Shown one piece after another: positions 36,023-40,193 of a stretch of DNA of 40,193 bases. Made by a program: the position numbers and the translations under genes. The DNA is taken from positions 1-40,193 of the forward strand of contig JAJXUE010000028.1 of assembly GCA_021783135.1 (NCBI GenBank), given 5' to 3'. Origin of the DNA: Bacillota bacterium (lineage in GTDB: Bacteria > Bacillota > Desulfitobacteriia > Desulfitobacteriales > JAJXUE01). Every line of letters begins with the position of its first letter. Positions within the stretch are counted from its first letter, which is position 1. Below the pieces are notes generated by a model. It was given only the letters and a program-made list of their open reading frames with translations. It was not told the DNA's origin and made no database searches.

Positions 36023-37185
36023 TGGCTAGAACTGAATTTTTAGCATATGGTTTACCGTTAATTGAGGCGGATGACATCGAGGGTGTTGTAGACAGCCTCA
36101 AGTCCAATTGGATTACAAAAGGCCCGAAAACGGCGGAGTTTGAACAGCAGTTTGCGGCATATGTCGGGGCAAAATACGCCGTTGCGGTTAACTCCTGCAC
36201 CGCGGCCCTGCATTTAGCCCTGGTTGCCGCGGGAATCAAGGCGGGTGATGAGGTTATTACTACGCCGATGACCTTTGCTGCGTCTGCTAATGTCGTAATT
36301 CATACCGGCGCCACACCGGTTTTTGTGGATATTGATCCCGTAACCATGAATATAGATGTGAAGCAAATACGAGCCAAACTTACCCCGCGCACCAAGGCGA
36401 TTATCCCGGTACATATTGCCGGCCATCCGTGTGAGCTGGATGAACTGATGGCCCTAGCCCGTGAATTTAACCTGTTCGTGCTGGAAGATGCCGCCCACGC
36501 AGTTTATACGCAATACAAGGGTAGAATGATCGGCTCTATCGGCAACGCTACCGCCTTCTCGTTTTATGCGACGAAAAACCTCGCCACAGGTGAAGGCGGT
36601 ATGGTTACCACGGATGATGCCGAGTTGGCGGACAAAGTGCGGGTGATGAGCTCCCACGGCATGAGCCGCAATGCGTGGAACCGTTATACTGCTACCGGCA
36701 GTTGGTTTTACGAAGTACTCTATCCCGGCTATAAAGATAACATGACGGACATCCAGGCAGCACTCGGCATCAGCCAACTCGCCAAACTGGAACGCATGCA
36801 GGGTATTAGACGCGACATCGCGGCAATGTATCAGGCCGCCTTCAAGACTATGCCGGAACTGGAAATTCCGGTAGAGCTGGATTATGCCAGACATGCTTGG
36901 CACCTGTACATTATTAAGTTAAACCTAGCTACCCTAAGCATTGACCGGGCGCAATTTATCGAAGAGCTAAAAGCAGAGCAAATCGGTACCAGCGTCCACT
37001 TTATACCGGTGCATTTTCACCCCTATTATCGGGATACCTATGGTTATCAGCCAGGTGATTTTCCGCAGGCTGAAGCAGTGTATGAACGCATCATTTCGCT
37101 GCCGCTCTATCCGAAAATGAGCGAGCAGGATGCCCAAGATGTCATCGAGGCAGTTAAACGGGTTATAGCGCGCTCGCGCCGCTAA
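36022..37185 (+). CDS. PLP-dependent sugar aminotransferase, second copy (ArnB/PseC/SpsC-like)
   Basis: A 387-residue DegT/DnrJ/EryC1/StrS enzyme. The PLP lysine is K185 in FSFYATKNLATGEGG, and the conserved aspartate is D156 in VLEDAAHAV. The opening LPLIEADDIEGVVDSLKSNW with WITKGPKT matches the group acting on UDP-4-keto-6-deoxy sugars (ArnB, PseC, SpsC). The 4,6-dehydratase at the head of the cluster would supply that substrate, giving a UDP-4-amino-4,6-dideoxy sugar. It is translationally coupled to the preceding glycosyltransferase. The exact sugar isomer cannot be decided from the sequence. Confidence 0.87.
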   Translation: MARTEFLAYGLPLIEADDIEGVVDSLKSNWITKGPKTAEFEQQFAAYVGAKYAVAVNSCTAALHLALVAAGIKAGDEVITTPMTFAASANVVIHTGATPVFVDIDPVTMNIDVKQIRAKLTPRTKAIIPVHIAGHPCELDELMALAREFNLFVLEDAAHAVYTQYKGRMIGSIGNATAFSFYATKNLATGEGGMVTTDDAELADKVRVMSSHGMSRNAWNRYTATGSWFYEVLYPGYKDNMTDIQAALGISQLAKLERMQGIRRDIAAMYQAAFKTMPELEIPVELDYARHAWHLYIIKLNLATLSIDRAQFIEELKAEQIGTSVHFIPVHFHPYYRDTYGYQPGDFPQAEAVYERIISLPLYPKMSEQDAQDVIEAVKRVIARSRR

Positions 37186-37248
37186 GTTATTAATTACGGG
37201 TAATCAGGGAAGATTAGTAGATGGGCCGATACAAATGGGGGAGTGTGT

Positions 37249-37905
37249 GTGAATTCCATCCAATCCGTGCCACAGGATAGTGATTACCAGACCTTTTCAC
37301 CGCTGCAGCTTGTGCTCAAGCGGATTGTGGACATAGTTGTCGCCGGGATTTTATTGGTACTTACCTCGCCTTTGTGGTTACTAATAATGCTCTGGATTCG
37401 TTTGGACTCACCGGGAGGGGCAATATTTACCCAAACGCGTGTGGGTCTAAGGGGTATGCCGTTTAAAATTTATAAGTTTCGCACCATGGTGCAAAATGCG
37501 GAGCAGGTGTTTAAACCTCAGGTAGCGGCGCAGGAGGATATGGCCAACTTTGTCTTTCAGCACAAGGGAGATCCACGGATTACTCGCAGCGGCCGCTTTT
37601 TGCGTAAAACAAGCTTAGACGAGTTGCCGCAACTGTTGAACATTCTTAATGGCAGCATGAGTCTGGTTGGACCACGCCCGGAGGTACCCGAAATCACCGA
37701 GCATTATACAGCGGAGCAACGCCAAAGACTCAGCGTGCTGCCCGGAGTGACAGGTTTGGCGCAAATTAATGGGCGCAGTGAACTTAATCTAGGTGAAACC
37801 TTGGCTTTTGATGTGGAATATGTGCGTAACTGGAGTTTTGGGTACGACCTCAAGATTCTCGGCAAAACCTTTGCAGTGGTGTTTACCGGCAAAGGTGCGT
37901 ATTAA
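37249..37905 (+). CDS. Initiating sugar phosphotransferase (monotopic phosphoglycosyl transferase)
   Basis: A 218-residue bacterial sugar transferase (PF02397) that moves a sugar-1-phosphate from a UDP-sugar to undecaprenyl phosphate, the first membrane step of glycan assembly. A re-entrant hydrophobic helix lies at about residues 20-48 ([20 protein letters not shown]), followed by KIYKFRTM, the catalytic Asp-Glu in [13 protein letters not shown], and GPRPEVPEI. It is the short PglC-like form without the extra membrane domain of WbaP. GTG codons lie at 37243 and 37249; GGGGGAG is correctly spaced only for the second. It closes the cluster, and its substrate may be the 4-amino sugar made by neighbours. 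Confidence 0.9.
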   Translation: MNSIQSVPQDSDYQTFSPLQLVLKRIVDIVVAGILLVLTSPLWLLIMLWIRLDSPGGAIFTQTRVGLRGMPFKIYKFRTMVQNAEQVFKPQVAAQEDMANFVFQHKGDPRITRSGRFLRKTSLDELPQLLNILNGSMSLVGPRPEVPEITEHYTAEQRQRLSVLPGVTGLAQINGRSELNLGETLAFDVEYVRNWSFGYDLKILGKTFAVVFTGKGAY

Positions 37906-37940
37906 GCTCGGGTCTTGCAAAGGCTTGAGCAATGCAGAAA

Positions 37941-37968
37941 TTGCCAAGAATGGATAAAACAATATGAT
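37941..37968 (+). promoter_or_regulatory. Candidate promoter of the LysM-SleB hydrolase gene
   Basis: TTGCCA (37941-37946) and TATGAT (37963-37968) are 16 bases apart, each one base off consensus. I looked for a SigG/SigF-type promoter, as expected for a germination enzyme, and found no well-spaced match. Confidence 0.4.
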
Positions 37969-38012
37969 TCGGGATAAAATACTAACTAAGTTTGTTAAAC
38001 GAGGTGAGTATT

Positions 38013-38663
38013 TTGTTTCTATTATGCCAAGCGCGGCTTAGGCATATGGTCTTAGCCATGTTAGTGGGGTTGTTGCTGCTGAGTAGCGGCGGTAAGGCCC
38101 TGGCCGCACCGGTCGACGAACAAGTGAATGAGCAAGTGAATGTACACCGCGTAATCGCGGGTGAAACTTTATGGGCAATAGCACAAAACAATGGAGTTAC
38201 GGTCCGAGAATTGGCCGCCTGGAACGGCTTGGCCGATCCGGACAGGCTTGCTATCGGACAGAAATTGGCCTTAAATGCTGCCGAACCGCAGTTTCAGGCG
38301 CAAGGCATCACGGGTAATGATTTGGAATTACTGGCGCGTACGATATATGCGGAAGCCAGGGGCGAGGATTTTGAAGGTCAAGTGGCAGTCGGTGCGGTAA
38401 TTCTCAACCGATTAGCGCACGCTGGCTTTCCCAAGACGGTGCACGGGATCATCTACCAACCTGGTGCTTTCACAGCCGTAGCTGATAAACAGATAGCCCT
38501 AAAACCGGATAAAACAGCCTGGTTAGCCGCCCAGACTGCGTTAGAAGGAGATGACCCAACCGGAGGCGCGTTATTTTACTATAATCCGCATACCGCGAAA
38601 GACCAATGGATTAAGACCAGGCCGGTGCTGAAGGTTATCGGTAATCATACCTTTTCCAGTTAA
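38013..38663 (+). CDS. Secreted LysM-SleB cell wall hydrolase
   Basis: A 216-residue secreted peptidoglycan or cortex hydrolase. A signal peptide covers about residues 1-32 (MLVGLLLLSSGGKALAAP). One LysM domain (about 42-87, HRVIAGETLWAIAQNNGVTV) binds glycan. A SleB/CwlJ hydrolase domain (PF07486, about 100-216) has LLARTIYAEARGED, with its catalytic glutamate, GAVILNRL and ALFYYNP. Family members cut spore cortex during germination, but related enzymes also act on vegetative wall. A TTG at 37992 is in frame without a ribosome site; GAGGTGAG is spaced for the TTG at 38013. Convergent with the GH18 gene. Confidence 0.88.
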   Translation: MFLLCQARLRHMVLAMLVGLLLLSSGGKALAAPVDEQVNEQVNVHRVIAGETLWAIAQNNGVTVRELAAWNGLADPDRLAIGQKLALNAAEPQFQAQGITGNDLELLARTIYAEARGEDFEGQVAVGAVILNRLAHAGFPKTVHGIIYQPGAFTAVADKQIALKPDKTAWLAAQTALEGDDPTGGALFYYNPHTAKDQWIKTRPVLKVIGNHTFSS

Positions 38664-38715
38664 AGCAGCACAAGGCCCAAGTCGCACAGAATTAATAAAT
38701 AGTGCGCAATATTTA

Positions 38716-38765
38716 AACAGCACCCGCGTAGCACTTGTCAAGTGACACGCGGGTGCTGTTGTTTT
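38716..38765. terminator. Bidirectional terminator between the two wall-hydrolase genes
   Basis: A perfect 14-bp stem (AACAGCACCCGCGT and its complement) encloses a second small palindrome CACTTGTCAAGTG. It is followed by GTTTT on the plus strand and by TTAAATAT on the minus strand. Confidence 0.82.
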
Positions 38766-38781
38766 AAGTCCGGTGAGATTT

Positions 38782-40193
38782 CTAGCGTAAATAGCGGTGC
38801 AGCTGCGGGTAGAGTTGGGCGCCGGTACTGCTGTCCACCCAGTATAGGGCCCAGTCGGCAACGCCACCTAAATGGTATTGGGTGACCAGATTAAGCTTGG
38901 CGCCCCAACTTTTGCTGTCATCAAAGTAAACCGTGTGCACTGCCTTGGCGCTGTCCGTATAGGTGAAAGTAGGTATACCTACCGTGTCAGCGGTGGTGGT
39001 GACGTAGGTAACCTTAGCATTATATTGGGCCGCTCTGGCCAAGGCAGTTGTTAAGTTTATCGCTTGATTGGTGTAGCCGCGCGTGGTTTTGGTCCAATCG
39101 CGACCGTAATAGGGAATGCCTAACAGCACTTTCTGCATAGGGACATTTTGGCCTTGGGTGTAAGCTAAGACACTCTTAACCCAGTCGAGCGGAGCAATCG
39201 GTCCCGGAGTAGAGGTATGGTAGTCATAGGTCATCAAATCTAAGTAGTCCACGTTTTGCGCTAAGGTGGCGTAATCAAACGGACTGGCCCAAGTTTGGGT
39301 GGCAGTGCGGGAGAGTACAGCCATTACTACCAGCTTGCTCAGCGGGTGTAGACGTCCGTAGAGTTCATGCATAAACTGGGTGAGATTAGCCATGTCAGCG
39401 GGGTTCATAAACTCAAAGTCAATCACGACCCCATCGGCTTGGGTGACTTGTAAATTCTGCGTGAGTTGGTTGATTAAATTGGCGCGTGATGCCGGGGTTT
39501 TTAACAGGGAATCAATCGCGTAAGTGTTACTCCAGCCGGAATTGAGCACCGGCAGGACCTTAAGGCTTTTTTGGTGAGCCTCGCTGACAAATTGCGTATA
39601 GTTGTCCGAGCCGGCAGGCCAAATCCCGCTGAAGGCGCCGGTTGAAGTTTGACCACTGGTAACGTCGGTAAGGTGATACCAATCCGGTGCCACCACATCC
39701 ACATAGTCTGTAGCATTATTGGGGATGGAGTTTAGCTGGTCAAACTGACTGGGACCACCGCTAAAGATGTATTGCAAGGACAAAGGAGGCTGGGAGGAAC
39801 CTGTGCTGATGGTACGTTCCAGCGCAAAGCTGACGGCACCCCAACCGCCGAGTACGGTATAGCCTGAGCCGATTGAGCGCAGCGTGGAGAGATACCCCAT
39901 GGTCGCCGTCGGCAAGTTAGCTTGCGGCACCAAAACCAGAGGATTGTCTTGCAGCGCGGCCAGGTCTGCGCCGGCCAGGGCATCGGGAAAATCTGTACCT
40001 GTGGCCACAAAGTAATGACTTGTGGCAAAGGGCAAGTTCTGCAGAATTAAGGTATTGGTCAAGTAGCGGTTTGCCCCGGCGAGGCGGGAGACGTTAAAGC
40101 CCAAACCCTGCAGTTGACTTTGCTCCGCTGCGGATATTACGCCAGTACCGCCAATTAAGGTGATGTTGGTAGCCTTAAGCGATTTGAGGGCGT
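38782..40193 (-). CDS. CWB2-repeat surface protein with GH18 glycosidase domain, 5' truncated
   Basis: The start lies beyond the window end; about 469 residues are visible. The first part holds CWB2 cell-wall-binding repeats (TNITLIGGTGVIS, RLAGANRY, YFVATGTDFPDALAGA, VLGGWGAVS), which anchor proteins to secondary wall polymer in clostridia. A GH18 domain follows with the catalytic motif DGVVIDFE, LDLMTYDYH and VLLGIPYYGRDW, close to the YaaH/SleL-type spore-cortex glucosaminidases. It should cleave beta-1,4 bonds in peptidoglycan or cortex fragments at the cell surface. Members of the SleL group usually carry LysM instead of CWB2. A signal peptide and more CWB2 repeats are expected outside the window. 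Confidence 0.9.
   Translation of the reverse strand, partial: ALKSLKATNITLIGGTGVISAAEQSQLQGLGFNVSRLAGANRYLTNTLILQNLPFATSHYFVATGTDFPDALAGADLAALQDNPLVLVPQANLPTATMGYLSTLRSIGSGYTVLGGWGAVSFALERTISTGSSQPPLSLQYIFSGGPSQFDQLNSIPNNATDYVDVVAPDWYHLTDVTSGQTSTGAFSGIWPAGSDNYTQFVSEAHQKSLKVLPVLNSGWSNTYAIDSLLKTPASRANLINQLTQNLQVTQADGVVIDFEFMNPADMANLTQFMHELYGRLHPLSKLVVMAVLSRTATQTWASPFDYATLAQNVDYLDLMTYDYHTSTPGPIAPLDWVKSVLAYTQGQNVPMQKVLLGIPYYGRDWTKTTRGYTNQAINLTTALARAAQYNAKVTYVTTTADTVGIPTFTYTDSAKAVHTVYFDDSKSWGAKLNLVTQYHLGGVADWALYWVDSSTGAQLYPQLHRYLR

Noticed and set aside
36454-36903. Minus-strand open frame opposite the second aminotransferase
   Set aside because: It is antisense to a clear PLP enzyme and no start signal is visible.
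37904-37930. Hairpin after the initiating sugar transferase gene
   Set aside because: A stem can be drawn with three G-U pairs, but no T tract follows, so I do not call a terminator.

Overview
The window reads as one stretch of chromosome from a spore-forming Firmicute of clostridial type. The reasons are strong AGGAGG-like ribosome binding sites, frequent TTG and GTG starts, a SleB-type cortex hydrolase, a surface protein with CWB2 cell-wall-binding repeats, and MacAB-like export genes without TolC. I cannot name the genus from the sequence alone. I saw no rRNA or tRNA gene, no CRISPR array and no intact mobile element.

Layout. 1-2.2 kb is an arsenic block: the end of an ArsP-like permease, an ArsR repressor behind its own promoter, and an ACR3 arsenite exporter. 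2.3-7.9 kb holds a DEAD-box RNA helicase, a chemoreceptor without an external sensor domain, and a two-gene ABC exporter. 8-14.8 kb is a cyclic-di-GMP block. A soluble hybrid kinase with four PAS domains and a REC-GGEEF response regulator lie on the minus strand. Divergent from them is a PAS-GGDEF-HD-GYP protein that can probably degrade c-di-GMP. 15-20.8 kb is a two-component system fused in one operon to a MacA-like adaptor, a MacB-like ATPase and a MacB-like permease. A lone lipoprotein of unknown function follows.

21.9-37.9 kb is a surface-glycan cluster, all on the plus strand. It starts with a membrane-bound nucleotide-sugar 4,6-dehydratase. Next come four enzymes matching the WbpA-WbpB-WbpD-WbpE route to UDP-2,3-diacetamido-glucuronate. 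The rest is two polymerase/ligase-like membrane proteins, three GT4-type glycosyltransferases, a flippase, a second sugar aminotransferase and an initiating phosphoglycosyl transferase. Together these can build two unusual amino sugars, start a lipid-linked glycan, extend it, flip it, and polymerise it or attach it to a carrier. A clear intrinsic terminator lies inside the cluster, which suggests internal control.

38-40.2 kb holds a secreted LysM-SleB hydrolase facing a CWB2-GH18 surface glycosidase that runs off the window end. Both act on the cell or spore wall.

I found no convincing wholly new system. The points most worth a second look are the complete Wbp-type pathway with its internal terminator, the paired polymerase/ligase proteins, the Gly-rich insert in the MacA-like adaptor, and the c-di-GMP block with opposing predicted activities.
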